Positions 15,957-25,054 of a stretch of DNA of 64,000 nucleotides are shown one piece after another. Each line of letters opens with the position of its first letter. Position 1 is the stretch's first letter. The position numbers were made by a program, and so were the translations under genes. This DNA is from Oscillospiraceae bacterium (GTDB lineage Bacteria; Bacillota; Clostridia; Oscillospirales; Ruminococcaceae), in NCBI GenBank assembly GCA_017513135.1, contig JAFWDH010000022.1, positions 62,001 through 126,000 of the forward strand. The letters are read 5' to 3'. The notes under the pieces are model-generated. The model ran no database searches. It was not told where the DNA came from and worked only from the letters and a program-made list of their open reading frames with translations.

Positions 15957-18635
15957 ATGTCTCTTATCGAAAGACTGTTCGGAAATTCCAGCGACAGAAT
16001 GCTCAAGAAGATCAGACCTATCCAGCAGAAGGTTCTTGAACTTGAGAAAAAATATGCGGAAATGGGTGAAGCCGAACTGCGCGGCATGACCGACAAACTA
16101 AAGAAAAGACTTGCATCCGGTGAGAGCCTTGATGATATCCTTCCGGATGCTTTCGCGGTATGCCGTGAGGCATCCTGGAGAGTCCTTGAGATGCGTCCGT
16201 TCCCTGTTCAGGTACTGGGAGGAATAGTCCTTCATATGGGCATGATAGCCGAAATGAAGACCGGTGAAGGCAAGACTCTGGTCTCCACCCTTCCCGCGTA
16301 TCTTAACGCCCTGACTGGCGACGGAGTTCACATAGTGACCGTCAATGATTATCTCGCCAAGCGCGACAGCGAATGGATGGGAAAGATATATAACTACCTC
16401 GGCCTGTCGGTGGGACTGATCCTTCCGGGAATGGATCCCGAATCAAGGCAGCAGGCATATAATTCCGATATCACCTACGGGACCAACAACGAGATGGGTT
16501 TCGACTATCTCCGTGACAATATGGTCGCCGATCTCAGAAGCAAGGTGCAGCGCGGTCATGTCTTTGCGATCGTGGACGAGGTCGACTCCATACTTATCGA
16601 TGAAGCCAGGACTCCCCTTATCATCTCCGGCAGAGGCGACAAGTCTACCGACCTGTACAGAAAAGCTGATGACTTTGCCAGAGCTCTGGTCAAAGAGGTC
16701 GTCACCGACCACGATGATAAGACCGAGATGGAATCCTCCACGGCAGACTACATAGTGGATGAGAAGGCTCACAGCTGCTCCCTCACCCAGAGAGGCATAG
16801 AAAAGGCGCAGAGACATTTCGGCATCGCGAACCTGTCCGATCCCGAGAACATGACACTGGCCCATCATATCGACCAGGCGATCAGGGCTCACGGCATCAT
16901 GAAGAGAGATGTTGATTATGTCGTCAAAGACGGAGAAGTGATCATCGTCGATGAGTTTACCGGTCGCCTCATGATAGGCAGAAGATACAGTAACGGGCTC
17001 CACCAGGCGATAGAAGCCAAGGAGAGAGTTCACGTAGCCAGAGAAAACAGGACACTTGCTACAATAACGTTCCAGAACTACTTCCGCATGTACAAGAAGC
17101 TTTCCGGAATGACCGGTACAGCCATGACGGAGAAAGACGAGTTTGAGGAGATCTACCATCTCAACGTAGTTGCCATTCCGACAAACGCTCCCGTTATCAG
17201 GAAGGACTGGGATGATGTGGTATATAAAAACGTCGATGCCAAATACAGAGCTGTCATTGATCAGATAACTGAGTGTCACTCAAAAGGACAGCCGGTATTG
17301 GTAGGCACCGTCAGCATAGATAAATCCGAGCGCCTCAGCAGACTTCTCGACCGCCGCGGCATAAAGCACAACGTGCTCAACGCCAAAAACCATGAGAAGG
17401 AAGCCTTCATCATCGCGCAGGCAGGCAAGCTCGGAGCGGTCACAATCGCTACCAATATGGCTGGAAGAGGAACCGACATAATGCTCGGCGGAAACGCCGA
17501 GTATATGGCAAAGAACAGGCTCAGCCAGGATGGGCTGGACGACGAACAGATAACGGCTGCCACTTCCTATTACTTCACGGAAGACAGCGAGATCCTTGCG
17601 AACAGGAAAAAATACAGGGAACTTCTTGATAAATACTCTGCGGAAATAAAGCCTGAAGCTGACGAAGTCAGGAAGGCAGGTGGCCTTTTCATTATCGGAA
17701 CCGAAAGACATGAGAGCCGACGGATCGATGACCAGCTCAGAGGCAGAAGCGGACGTCAGGGAGACCCGGGAGAGAGCAGATTCTTCCTCGCCCTTGATGA
17801 CGACCTGATGAGACTTTTCGGAGGCGACAGGATCAATATGATCATGGATACCCTGAATGTCGAGGAGGACATCCCGATCGAGAACAGGATCCTGACCTCG
17901 GTCATAGAATCCGCTCAGAAGCGGGTGGAAGGCCGCAACTTCGCGATCAGGAAGAGCGTCCTGAGCTATGACGACGTCATGAATCAGCAGAGAGAGACTA
18001 TCTATTCAGAGCGTGATGTCGTGCTCAGGGGTGAGAATGTCCGGAAGAACATCGACTCAATGATCTATGATTCCATCAGAGCCAACGTCTACAGTTATCT
18101 TCCTGAGGAACACAGCGATGAAAGCCCCTGGAACCTCTCCGGGCTCAGGGATCATTATCTCGGCTGGCTTACAGTTCCCGGGGATCTGAGATTCAGCAGA
18201 GAGCGTCTGAATGAGATAACCAGAGACGATATAGTCGATATCCTCAATGACAGAGCACAGGATATCCTCGCCAGGAAGGAAGAGCAGATCGGTTCTGACA
18301 TGATGAGACTGCTTGAGCGGTTCTCTCTTCTTAGTTCCGTAGATCAGAACTGGATGGAACATATCGACAATATGGATGAGCTGAGAAAATCCATTCATCT
18401 GCGCTCATACGCGCAGCATGACCCTGTCATCGAATACAGACGTGAAGGTTATGCGATGTTCGACGAGATGGTGGAGGCGATCCGTGAACAGACTGCAAGA
18501 AAAGTCCTGACTACTACGATCGTGCCCAAAAAACAGGTTGAGGAAAACATGCAGGATGCGGCTGCCGCAGGCGGCTCCGTACAGACAGTCAGGAAGAACA
18601 AAAACAAGGACAAAAAGAAGAAAAGGAAGAAGTGA
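15957..18635 (+). CDS. secA: Preprotein translocase ATPase SecA
   Basis: 892 residues, the motor that pushes unfolded secretory proteins through SecYEG. Visible: N-terminal start MSLIERLFGNSSDR, Walker A AEMKTGEGKT, DYLAKRD, ITYGTNNEMGFDYLRDN, DEAD-like Walker B VDEVDSILIDEARTPLIISG, the preprotein cross-linking domain, then GMTGTA, IATNMAGRGTDIMLGGN and GLFIIGTERHESRRIDDQLR of the second helicase domain, and the scaffold/wing region. The tail is a run of Lys (KNKDKKKKRKK) in place of the Cys-rich zinc motif that binds SecB, so lipid or ribosome contacts are more likely. ATG with CAAGGAG upstream. Confidence 0.97.
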   Translation: MSLIERLFGNSSDRMLKKIRPIQQKVLELEKKYAEMGEAELRGMTDKLKKRLASGESLDDILPDAFAVCREASWRVLEMRPFPVQVLGGIVLHMGMIAEMKTGEGKTLVSTLPAYLNALTGDGVHIVTVNDYLAKRDSEWMGKIYNYLGLSVGLILPGMDPESRQQAYNSDITYGTNNEMGFDYLRDNMVADLRSKVQRGHVFAIVDEVDSILIDEARTPLIISGRGDKSTDLYRKADDFARALVKEVVTDHDDKTEMESSTADYIVDEKAHSCSLTQRGIEKAQRHFGIANLSDPENMTLAHHIDQAIRAHGIMKRDVDYVVKDGEVIIVDEFTGRLMIGRRYSNGLHQAIEAKERVHVARENRTLATITFQNYFRMYKKLSGMTGTAMTEKDEFEEIYHLNVVAIPTNAPVIRKDWDDVVYKNVDAKYRAVIDQITECHSKGQPVLVGTVSIDKSERLSRLLDRRGIKHNVLNAKNHEKEAFIIAQAGKLGAVTIATNMAGRGTDIMLGGNAEYMAKNRLSQDGLDDEQITAATSYYFTEDSEILANRKKYRELLDKYSAEIKPEADEVRKAGGLFIIGTERHESRRIDDQLRGRSGRQGDPGESRFFLALDDDLMRLFGGDRINMIMDTLNVEEDIPIENRILTSVIESAQKRVEGRNFAIRKSVLSYDDVMNQQRETIYSERDVVLRGENVRKNIDSMIYDSIRANVYSYLPEEHSDESPWNLSGLRDHYLGWLTVPGDLRFSRERLNEITRDDIVDILNDRAQDILARKEEQIGSDMMRLLERFSLLSSVDQNWMEHIDNMDELRKSIHLRSYAQHDPVIEYRREGYAMFDEMVEAIREQTARKVLTTTIVPKKQVEENMQDAAAAGGSVQTVRKNKNKDKKKKRKK

Positions 18636-18670
18636 TCCCTGTTTTTTCACAACGGTCGCAAGAGCAACAG

Positions 18671-18704
18671 AAAAGGACCAGGAGCTGACCTCCGGGTCCT
18701 TTTT
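18671..18704 (+). terminator. Terminator of secA
   Basis: Stem AAAAGGACC / GGTCCTTTTT with an inner GGAG/CTCC pair, followed by T residues, 36 bases after the secA stop. Confidence 0.8.
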
Positions 18705-18773
18705 AGGATCCATCTGCAGATGATACGACTGTTCCGTCTGATCAGACTGCATTACGATCACGGAAAAGAACAA

Positions 18774-18807
18774 AAAAAGACTGTGCCCGTTTATCGGCGC
18801 AGTCTCT
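18774..18807 (-). terminator. Terminator of the XRE regulator gene
   Basis: On the minus strand a stem AGACTGCGCC / GGGCACAGTCT (one mismatch) with a 7-base loop runs into TTTTTTT. It lies 16 bases past the stop of the regulator. Confidence 0.8.
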
Positions 18808-18822
18808 AATATGGAATGATCG

Positions 18823-19509
18823 TTATTTTGCCTTTTTCTCACTCTGCTGTATCAGATTGAACAGAGATGAGGACAGCTGCGGGTAGTCGTTGGATATTTT
18901 TTCGCTTGAGGTGTAGAACACTTCACTGTCCAGCTGCTCATGCCCTGAAGGCTGTGGCGCAAGAATATCCCTCAGCTCTGCCTCGCTTCTGGACATTGAG
19001 GCATCGATATAGCCGCTGTATAATCTATCTGGAATAGAGAACAGCTTATCCTGATTTTTGGGGCAGCTCGAATAAATGATCCTGAACATCTTGTATACGG
19101 CCGAATTGAGATAATTGGTCACTTCAGAGACGAGATCTTTATTCGGAAGTTTGAGAAGCATGTCATAAAGGATACTCAGCGAGTTTATCAGCAGTTTCTT
19201 GCTCAGAGTCGGCAGTAGACTTCCCCGGTACTTGGAATCATCCGGATCGTTGATGTCTTCCGGGATATCATCCACGGAAAGAGTCAGACCGCTGCGGTCA
19301 GGAGATCTTCCGAGAAGATAATCACATGATACTCCGTAGAACTCAGCAGCCTTTACCACGAAGTCCAGTCCGCACTCCCTTATTCCCTTTTCATAGTGCG
19401 ACAAAAGCGCCTGAGAAATACCAAGACTGGCAGCGGCTTCCTTCTGAGTGATGCCGCGCTCTTTCCTCAACAGCGTCAATATTCTGCTGAAACTGGTGTT
19501 GCCCTGCAT
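18823..19509 (-). CDS. XRE-family transcriptional regulator
   Basis: 228 residues. Residues 8-66 form a Cro/C1-type helix-turn-helix (LLRKERGITQKEAAASLGIS then ALLSHYEKGIRECGLDFVVK), followed by the common YGVSCDYLLGRSPDR motif. The C-terminal 150 residues are helical with no recognised ligand domain (LINSLSILYDMLLKLPNKDL). ATG with GAAGGA upstream. The gene is divergent from a histidine phosphatase gene, sharing a 127-base AT-rich gap, so it may control itself and that neighbour; this is inference. Confidence 0.85.
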   Translation of the reverse strand: MQGNTSFSRILTLLRKERGITQKEAAASLGISQALLSHYEKGIRECGLDFVVKAAEFYGVSCDYLLGRSPDRSGLTLSVDDIPEDINDPDDSKYRGSLLPTLSKKLLINSLSILYDMLLKLPNKDLVSEVTNYLNSAVYKMFRIIYSSCPKNQDKLFSIPDRLYSGYIDASMSRSEAELRDILAPQPSGHEQLDSEVFYTSSEKISNDYPQLSSSLFNLIQQSEKKAK

Positions 19510-19528
19510 GTGAATCCTTCTTGCCGAT

Positions 19529-19543
19529 AATACGAAATGTATT
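19529..19543. promoter_or_regulatory. Small palindrome, possible XRE operator
   Basis: AATAC, five bases, GTATT: a perfect 5-bp inverted repeat with a spacer length typical of XRE half-sites, 20 bases before the regulator start. Short, so chance occurrence is possible. Confidence 0.3.
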
Positions 19544-19636
19544 TGAGATTATATTACCTTCATTACTGCAAGTAAATTGTATTTTGTTCCAAAATATAGG
19601 AAATCTTTTGTACATATTTTTAAGGAGATTACTAGT

Positions 19637-20290
19637 TTGAAGACCTATAAACTGCATCTGATACGCCACGGCCTCACCGAGTACAATCTTGACGGCAAAT
19701 ACTGCGGTACGCTTGACCCTCCTCTGTGCCCGGAAGGCGTGGATCAGCTGTACGAACTGATGGAAAAATATGATTATCCGTATGTGGATGAAGTTTATGC
19801 CAGTCCACTTCTGAGAGCCAGACAGACAGCAGAGATACTGTTTCCCGGCTGCGAGTATACCGCTGTAGAAAACCTTCGCGAGGCGTCATTCGGTCCGTTC
19901 GAAGGCAAGAGCATGGCTCAGCTGAAAAACGACGAGGAATATGCGAAATGGGTCGTTCCCGGATCCGACTATGCGCCTGCGGGAGTGGAACCTGCCAAAG
20001 CATTCTATCTGAGATGTCGCGAAGGTATTATCCAGATAGTTGATGACATGATGTCAAGGGGAGTCACGAGTGCGGCTGTCGTCACTCACGCCGGAGTCAT
20101 CAGCGCAGCCCTTGCCGCTCTTGCCTATCCGAAACTCACCCAGTATGAGTGGAACTGCGAAGCCGGTCAGGGGTTTACTGTCAGAGCAGATCCGTCTCTG
20201 TTCCTGAGAGAACCCGTCCTGGAATATGTGTGTGACATCCCGGGGGAATCCCTTCCCGTGGACGATGACGACCCGTATGATCTGTATTAA
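19637..20290 (+). CDS. Histidine phosphatase family protein
   Basis: 217 residues from a TTG start that has AAGGAG 9 bases upstream. The phosphohistidine motif is LIRHGLTEYN near the N terminus, with supporting catalytic residues in YASPLLRARQTAEIL and the second His in VVTHAGVI. This is the phosphoglycerate-mutase-like branch-1 histidine phosphatase fold; members include CobC alpha-ribazole phosphatase and general phosphatases. Without cobalamin genes nearby I leave the substrate open. Divergent from the XRE gene and ended by its own terminator. Confidence 0.88.
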   Translation: MKTYKLHLIRHGLTEYNLDGKYCGTLDPPLCPEGVDQLYELMEKYDYPYVDEVYASPLLRARQTAEILFPGCEYTAVENLREASFGPFEGKSMAQLKNDEEYAKWVVPGSDYAPAGVEPAKAFYLRCREGIIQIVDDMMSRGVTSAAVVTHAGVISAALAALAYPKLTQYEWNCEAGQGFTVRADPSLFLREPVLEYVCDIPGESLPVDDDDPYDLY

Positions 20291-20304
20291 AAAAATGCAT
20301 TGAT

Positions 20305-20345
20305 AAAAAAGGCGCGGAAGTAGACTTTGTCCCCGCGCTTTTTAT
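20305..20345 (+). terminator. Terminator of the histidine phosphatase gene
   Basis: Stem with core GCGCGG / CCGCGC, flanked by AAAAAA on the left and TTTTT on the right, 15 bases after the stop. Confidence 0.72.
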
Positions 20346-20394
20346 ATATTAAACATATGGAATAAATGCTTGATTTTATAAGGAGGATATATAG

Positions 20395-21843
20395 GTGAAA
20401 ACATCTATAAGAATCAGCACAGACAATACTGTTTCCCGCGTAGATGACCGTGTTTACAGTTCCTTCGTGGAGCATATGGGAAGAGCTATATATACCGGGA
20501 TCTACGAACCTGATCATCCTACCGCAGACGAATTCGGATTCCGCAAGGATGTAATGGACCTTGTAAAACCTCTGAAGCTCTCTCATATCCGTTACCCCGG
20601 CGGAAACTTCCTCTCCGGCTACCGCTGGAAAGACGGTATAGGTCCCAAAGAAGAGAGGCCGGCGAGACTTGATCTGGCCTGGTTCCAGATAGAACCCAAC
20701 CTTGTCGGAACAGATGAGTTCCTCCGCTGGTGTGAACGTCTCGGAGTACAGCCTATGCTCGGCGTCAACCTCGGTACCGGAACTCCCCAGGACGCAGCGG
20801 ATCTGGTCGAATATGTAAACGGAACCACCCCGACCTACTATGCTGAGCTCAGAAAGAGGAACGGCCACGCTGAGCCATACAACGTCAAGCTGTGGTGCCT
20901 TGGCAATGAAATGGACGGCCCCTGGCAGATCTGCGGTAAGACCGCGGAAGAATACGGGCGCATTGCGCATGAGACAGCCAAGATGATGAAGTGGATCGAC
21001 CCCACCATAGAGCTGGTGGCATGCGGAAGTTCCAACACAAGCATGGCGACCTACGGTGAATGGGAGAAGACAGTTCTCAAGCATTGCTATAACGATGTAA
21101 AGTACATCTCTCTGCACAGTTACTACAGAAATGACGATCACGATATCCCGTCGTTCCTGGCAAGCAATATCGATATGGAGAACATGATCCAGTATATAGG
21201 CTCCATATGCAGACAGGCAAAACTCGAACAGAAGGGCGATCACGATGTATACCTCTCTTTCGATGAATGGAACGTCTGGTACCACTTCTCAACGGAGCAG
21301 ACCCCTCCGGAAAAGTGGGTAGTCGGAAGAGCCATCGACGAAGAGGATTATGATGATATCGACACTCTGGTAGTCGGCACCCTTATGAATGCCCTTATCA
21401 GGAACGCAGACCTGGTCAAGATCTCCTGCTTCGCACAGCTCATCAACGTCATTTCTCCGATCACTACTGTCCCGGGCGGAGAAGCATTCGTCAGAACGAT
21501 CTACTACCCCATCATGCACGCTTCAAATTACGGCAGAGGCACATCTATCAAGCCCGTGGTCGATGCTCCGACATACGACAGCAAGCTTTACAAGGATGTT
21601 CCAATGCTTGACAGCGCAGTCGTGAAGTGTGATGACGGTTCCCTGTCGGTATTCGTAGTTAACAGAAGTGAGACTGAACAGGCTGACCTGAAGATCGATT
21701 TCGCCGGCGTCGGAGACTTCAGCAGCGCTGAACTGATGACCATACGCGGAATGGAGACAGTAAAAGAGAGCGCCTCGGTAGATGGCACATCCTGCAGCAC
21801 GGTCCTCGCTCCGCTCTCCTGGAACCTTATAAGGATCAGCTGA
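20395..21843 (+). CDS. GH51 alpha-L-arabinofuranosidase
   Basis: 482 residues. The (beta/alpha)8 catalytic domain opens SSFVEHMGRAIYTGIYEP, continues with LSHIRYPGGNFLSGYRWKDG, has the acid/base Glu in LWCLGNEMDGPW and the nucleophile Glu in LSFDEWNVWYH; a C-terminal beta sandwich follows (VVKCDDGSLSVFVVNRSETE). No signal peptide, so it is intracellular and cleaves arabinose from imported arabino-oligosaccharides derived from plant arabinoxylan or arabinan. GTG start at 20395 with AAGGAGG upstream. Monocistronic; no sugar transporter is adjacent. Confidence 0.95.
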   Translation: MKTSIRISTDNTVSRVDDRVYSSFVEHMGRAIYTGIYEPDHPTADEFGFRKDVMDLVKPLKLSHIRYPGGNFLSGYRWKDGIGPKEERPARLDLAWFQIEPNLVGTDEFLRWCERLGVQPMLGVNLGTGTPQDAADLVEYVNGTTPTYYAELRKRNGHAEPYNVKLWCLGNEMDGPWQICGKTAEEYGRIAHETAKMMKWIDPTIELVACGSSNTSMATYGEWEKTVLKHCYNDVKYISLHSYYRNDDHDIPSFLASNIDMENMIQYIGSICRQAKLEQKGDHDVYLSFDEWNVWYHFSTEQTPPEKWVVGRAIDEEDYDDIDTLVVGTLMNALIRNADLVKISCFAQLINVISPITTVPGGEAFVRTIYYPIMHASNYGRGTSIKPVVDAPTYDSKLYKDVPMLDSAVVKCDDGSLSVFVVNRSETEQADLKIDFAGVGDFSSAELMTIRGMETVKESASVDGTSCSTVLAPLSWNLIRIS

Positions 21844-21930
21844 CGCAACAGCATCAGTTCACTGTTTGCAGAGATATAAACCACATTCTCCGGAAGCCCT
21901 CGGAAAAGCCTTAAAAATACTGCTTTTCTC

Positions 21931-21989
21931 TTGCGGCGAATAACTCTGTTATGTTATAGTCTTACGTGCGGGCATGCGTGTCCGCACGT
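21931..21989 (+). promoter_or_regulatory. Promoter and leader hairpin of nfnAB
   Basis: TTGCGG (21931-21936), a 17-base spacer and TTATAG (21954-21959) make a plausible promoter. Immediately downstream, ACGTGCGG (21964-21971) and CCGCACGT (21982-21989) form an 8-bp hairpin with a 10-base loop that would sit at the 5' end of the transcript. It could stabilise the mRNA. Confidence 0.55.
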
Positions 21990-22054
21990 ATTCGTATGTT
22001 TAAAACCCATGCGTATCCAATAAAAGAAAAACAAATCCAAAAGGAGACTGAAGC

Positions 22055-22906
22055 ATGTACAAAATCGTGGAAAAGGTCAGCCTTAACCCCACAGTTACCA
22101 TGATGCAGATCGATGCTCCGCTGGTCGCCGCAAAAGCAGAACCCGGCCAGTTCATCATTCTTCGCGTTGACGAAGACGGTGAGCGCATCCCTCTCACAGT
22201 AGCAGGCTACGACCGCGAAAAAGGCACTGTCAAGATCATTTTCCAGATAGTCGGTGCCACGACAGAGAAACTCAATCACAAGAACGTAGGAGACTACATC
22301 CAGGACTTCGTCGGCCCGCTCGGAGTGGCTACACACCTTGACGGACTGAAGAAAGTCTGTATCGTCGGTGGCGGTGTTGGCTGCGCTATTGCGCTCCCCA
22401 TCGCCCAGAAGCTTCATGAGCTCGGAGCTCATGTCACTTCCATCATCGGCTTCCGCACAAAAGACCTGCTCATTCTTGAAGACGAGTTCCGTGCATGCTC
22501 AGATGAACTCATTGTTATGACAGATGACGGTTCTTACAGCCGTCAGGGCAACGTCACCGTTCCTCTCAAGGAGCTGTTCGACAACGGCGAGACTTTTGAT
22601 GAAGTCATCACCATCGGACCGCTGATCATGATGAAGTTCGTTGTTGCCACATGCCAGCCCACCGGAATCCCCTGCACTGTTTCCATGAACCCGATCATGA
22701 TCGACGGAACCGGAATGTGCGGCGGATGCAGACTTACACTCAACCAGGACGGCAAGAAAGTCACGAAGTTCGCATGTGTTGACGGACCTGACTTCAACGG
22801 ATACGAAGTCGACTTCGACGAGGCGATGTCACGCGGAACCATGTACTTCGCATTTGAGCGTCATGCTTATGAAGAAGCCTGCAATCTCTTCAAGGAGGTC
22901 AACTAA
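22055..22906 (+). CDS. nfnA: NfnA, small subunit of ferredoxin:NADP transhydrogenase
   Basis: 283 residues, a ferredoxin-NADP-reductase-like flavoprotein of the dihydroorotate dehydrogenase electron-transfer type. FAD-binding barrel (VAAKAEPGQFIILRVDEDGE, RIPLTVAGYDRE), then the NAD(H) domain (VCIVGGGVGCAIALPIAQKL), and a C-terminal [2Fe-2S] motif with D-G-T-G-M-C-G-G-C and a later Cys in KFACVDGPDF. With NfnB it couples NADH and reduced ferredoxin oxidation to NADP reduction by flavin electron bifurcation. Two bases separate it from nfnB. Ribosome site AAAAGGAG. Confidence 0.92.
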   Translation: MYKIVEKVSLNPTVTMMQIDAPLVAAKAEPGQFIILRVDEDGERIPLTVAGYDREKGTVKIIFQIVGATTEKLNHKNVGDYIQDFVGPLGVATHLDGLKKVCIVGGGVGCAIALPIAQKLHELGAHVTSIIGFRTKDLLILEDEFRACSDELIVMTDDGSYSRQGNVTVPLKELFDNGETFDEVITIGPLIMMKFVVATCQPTGIPCTVSMNPIMIDGTGMCGGCRLTLNQDGKKVTKFACVDGPDFNGYEVDFDEAMSRGTMYFAFERHAYEEACNLFKEVN

Positions 22907-22908
22907 TT

Positions 22909-24318
22909 ATGCATAATATGAGTCTTGTAAAGAACCCTATGCCCTCTCAGGATCCTCAGGTACGTGCCCACAACTTCAGCGAAGTTGCTCTCGGCTACAC
23001 CGAAGAGATTGCTCTTGATGAGGCCCAGCGCTGCCTGCACTGCAAGAATATGCCCTGCGTGTCCGGCTGCCCTGTCAATGTTCATATCCCCGAGTTTATC
23101 GATAAGATCAAAGAAGGAGATTTCGAAGGCGCATATCAGGTGATCCACGAGACCTCCTCCCTTCCCGCAGTCTGCGGACGTGTATGCCCCCAGGAGACCC
23201 AGTGTGAATCCAAGTGCATCCGCGGCATCAAGGGCGAGCCTGTCGGCATCGGCCGTCTTGAGCGCTTTGTCGCTGACTGGCACAGAGATCACAGCGAGCA
23301 GAAGCCCGAACCCGCTCCGTTCAACGGACATAAGGTTGCTGTAGTCGGTTCCGGTCCTTCCGGTCTGACCTGCGCGGGCGACCTCGCCAAGCTCGGCTAT
23401 AAGGTCACCGTTTTTGAAGCTCTCCACACTGCCGGCGGAGTTCTTGTGTACGGCATTCCTGAGTTCCGTCTTCCCAAGAAGATCGTCCAGCAGGAAGTCG
23501 ACAATCTCATCGCCATGGGCGTTGATGTTGAGACAAACGTTGTTATCGGCAAGACACTCACCATCGATGAGCTCTTTGAGCAGGGATATGAGGCTGTCTA
23601 TGTTGGTTCCGGTGCCGGACTTCCCAACTTCATGGGCATCCCCGGCGAGTCTCTCAAGGGCGTTTATTCCGCCAATGAGTTCCTCACCCGTTCCAACCTT
23701 ATGAAAGCATATAAAGACGATCCTGTCACCCCGATCATGAAGGGCGGAAACGTAGCAGTCGTCGGCGGCGGCAACGTCGCTATGGACGCCGCGAGGACAG
23801 CTCTCAGACTCGGCGCAGACAACGTTTACATCGTCTATCGCCGCTCCGAGGAAGAGCTCCCTGCCCGTCGTGAGGAAGTCGAGCACGCCAAGGAAGAAGG
23901 CGTCATCTTCAAGCTCCTCAATAACCCCGTTGAACTTCTCGGATACAACAATCCTGACGACCGCCGCGATCCCAAGAACGGTTTCGTTGTCGGTATGAAG
24001 TGCATCCGTATGGAACTCGGTGAGCCCGATGAGAGAGGCCGCCGCCGTCCTGTTCCCGTTGAAGGAAGTGAGTTCGTGATCGATGTCGATACAGTCGTCA
24101 TGGCAATCGGCACCTCCCCCAACCCGCTGATCAAGAACACGACAGCCGGTCTTGAAGTCAATGGTCACGGCGGAATCATCGTCGATGATAACGGCGCAAC
24201 CTCAAAGGAAGGCGTTTATGCTGGCGGCGACGCAGTCACCGGTGCAGCGACCGTTATTTCCGCAATGGGTGCCGGCAAGCTGGCTGCGAAAGCCATCGAC
24301 GAGTACCTCAAGAAATAA
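22909..24318 (+). CDS. nfnB: NfnB, large subunit of ferredoxin:NADP transhydrogenase
   Basis: 469 residues. N-terminal domain with two [4Fe-4S] cluster motifs (RCLHCKNMPCVSGCPVNVHI and VCGRVCPQETQCESKCI), then an FAD domain (VAVVGSGPSGLTCAGDLAKL) and an NADP(H) domain (VAVVGGGNVAMDAARTALRL), ending in the C-terminal FAD motif GVYAGGDAVTGAATVI. This is the glutamate-synthase small-subunit fold; the pairing with nfnA identifies NfnB, not GltD. It carries the bifurcating flavin. AAGGAGG precedes the ATG. Codon choice is strongly C-ending, unlike some neighbours, as in well-expressed central-metabolism genes. Confidence 0.94.
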   Translation: MHNMSLVKNPMPSQDPQVRAHNFSEVALGYTEEIALDEAQRCLHCKNMPCVSGCPVNVHIPEFIDKIKEGDFEGAYQVIHETSSLPAVCGRVCPQETQCESKCIRGIKGEPVGIGRLERFVADWHRDHSEQKPEPAPFNGHKVAVVGSGPSGLTCAGDLAKLGYKVTVFEALHTAGGVLVYGIPEFRLPKKIVQQEVDNLIAMGVDVETNVVIGKTLTIDELFEQGYEAVYVGSGAGLPNFMGIPGESLKGVYSANEFLTRSNLMKAYKDDPVTPIMKGGNVAVVGGGNVAMDAARTALRLGADNVYIVYRRSEEELPARREEVEHAKEEGVIFKLLNNPVELLGYNNPDDRRDPKNGFVVGMKCIRMELGEPDERGRRRPVPVEGSEFVIDVDTVVMAIGTSPNPLIKNTTAGLEVNGHGGIIVDDNGATSKEGVYAGGDAVTGAATVISAMGAGKLAAKAIDEYLKK

Positions 24319-24332
24319 ACACTTATAATCAG

Positions 24333-24367
24333 AAACTGCCGCATCTGTCAAGGCGCGGCAGTTTTTT
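24333..24367 (+). terminator. Terminator of nfnAB
   Basis: Stem AAACTGCCGC / GCGGCAGTTT with a 12-base loop, followed by TTTTTT, 15 bases past the nfnB stop. Confidence 0.88.
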
Positions 24368-24447
24368 GATAGCATCATATCCTACGATGCGTAGGTACAC
24401 CTGCTCCGCAGACTGTGCTAATCTCTTTTCGAAAGGAGAAAGCGTTT

Positions 24448-25035
24448 ATGGACAGATATGTTACCGGAACAGTTATCCGCAAACTGCGCGAAAACAAAGG
24501 ACTGACACAGGAAGAACTTGCAGAAAGGCTTCATGTAAGCGGCAAGGCAGTCAGCAAATGGGAGAATTTCAGAGGTTACCCTGATGTAAGCCTTCTGGAA
24601 CCTCTCGCAAAGGCTCTTGATATCTCCGTCATAGAGCTCCTCTCAGGAGAGGATGTTCGCAACAGCAACCGCTCATTCAAGATATCCCATGGAAAAATGT
24701 ATGTATGCCCTGTATGCGGGAACGTTATCATGGCGACAGGTGATGCAGTCATATCCTGCTGTGGGATAACTCTTCCCCCTCTGGAAGCGGAGGAACCCGA
24801 CTCTGATCACTGCATCAGCGCGGTCATCTCAGAAGACGAATACCATGTTTCTGTGGACCATCCCATGAAAAAGGATCACAGCATCTCATTTCTCGCAGCT
24901 GTGACCGATAACGGGATACAGTTTGTGAAACTGTATCCGGAAGGAGCCGCAGAGGCGCGCTTTAAGATAAACCGCACCAGGGCATTCTATGCGTACTGCA
25001 ATCAGCACGGTCTTTTCAGGCTGAATGTCAAATAG
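24448..25035 (+). CDS. XRE regulator fused to a desulfoferrodoxin-like domain
   Basis: 195 residues. Residues 8-65 are an XRE helix-turn-helix (RKLRENKGLTQEELAERLHV, GKAVSKWENFRGYPD). Residues 84-195 follow desulfoferrodoxin: four Cys (87, 90, 104, 105) in CPVCGN and CCG match the desulforedoxin iron centre, and His121, His138 (VDHPM), His144 (KKDH), Cys184 and His187 (YCNQHGLF) match the His4-Cys site of superoxide reductase. The enzyme's Glu-Lys pair before the first His is Asp-Ser-Asp here, so sensing is more likely than full superoxide reductase activity; that is inference. The ATG at 24448 has AAAGGAG upstream. It follows nfnAB and precedes an Ntn hydrolase gene by 19 bases. Confidence 0.88.
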   Translation: MDRYVTGTVIRKLRENKGLTQEELAERLHVSGKAVSKWENFRGYPDVSLLEPLAKALDISVIELLSGEDVRNSNRSFKISHGKMYVCPVCGNVIMATGDAVISCCGITLPPLEAEEPDSDHCISAVISEDEYHVSVDHPMKKDHSISFLAAVTDNGIQFVKLYPEGAAEARFKINRTRAFYAYCNQHGLFRLNVK

Positions 25036-25054
25036 TAATCGGGAGTATACTGAT

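Noticed and set aside
16443-17279. A 278-codon frame antisense to secA
   Set aside because: Shadow frame; secA motifs cover this region without interruption.
20287-21285. A 332-codon frame antisense to the arabinofuranosidase gene
   Set aside because: No motif or ribosome site; shadow of the GH51 coding sequence.
22903-24168. A 421-codon open frame antisense to nfnB
   Set aside because: It mirrors the codon structure of nfnB, has no recognisable domain, and nfnB is unquestionable; a by-product of the C-ending codon bias.
22909-24318. Glutamate synthase small subunit (GltD)
   Set aside because: The fold is the same, but the gene directly follows nfnA and no large glutamate synthase subunit is near, so NfnB is the better call.
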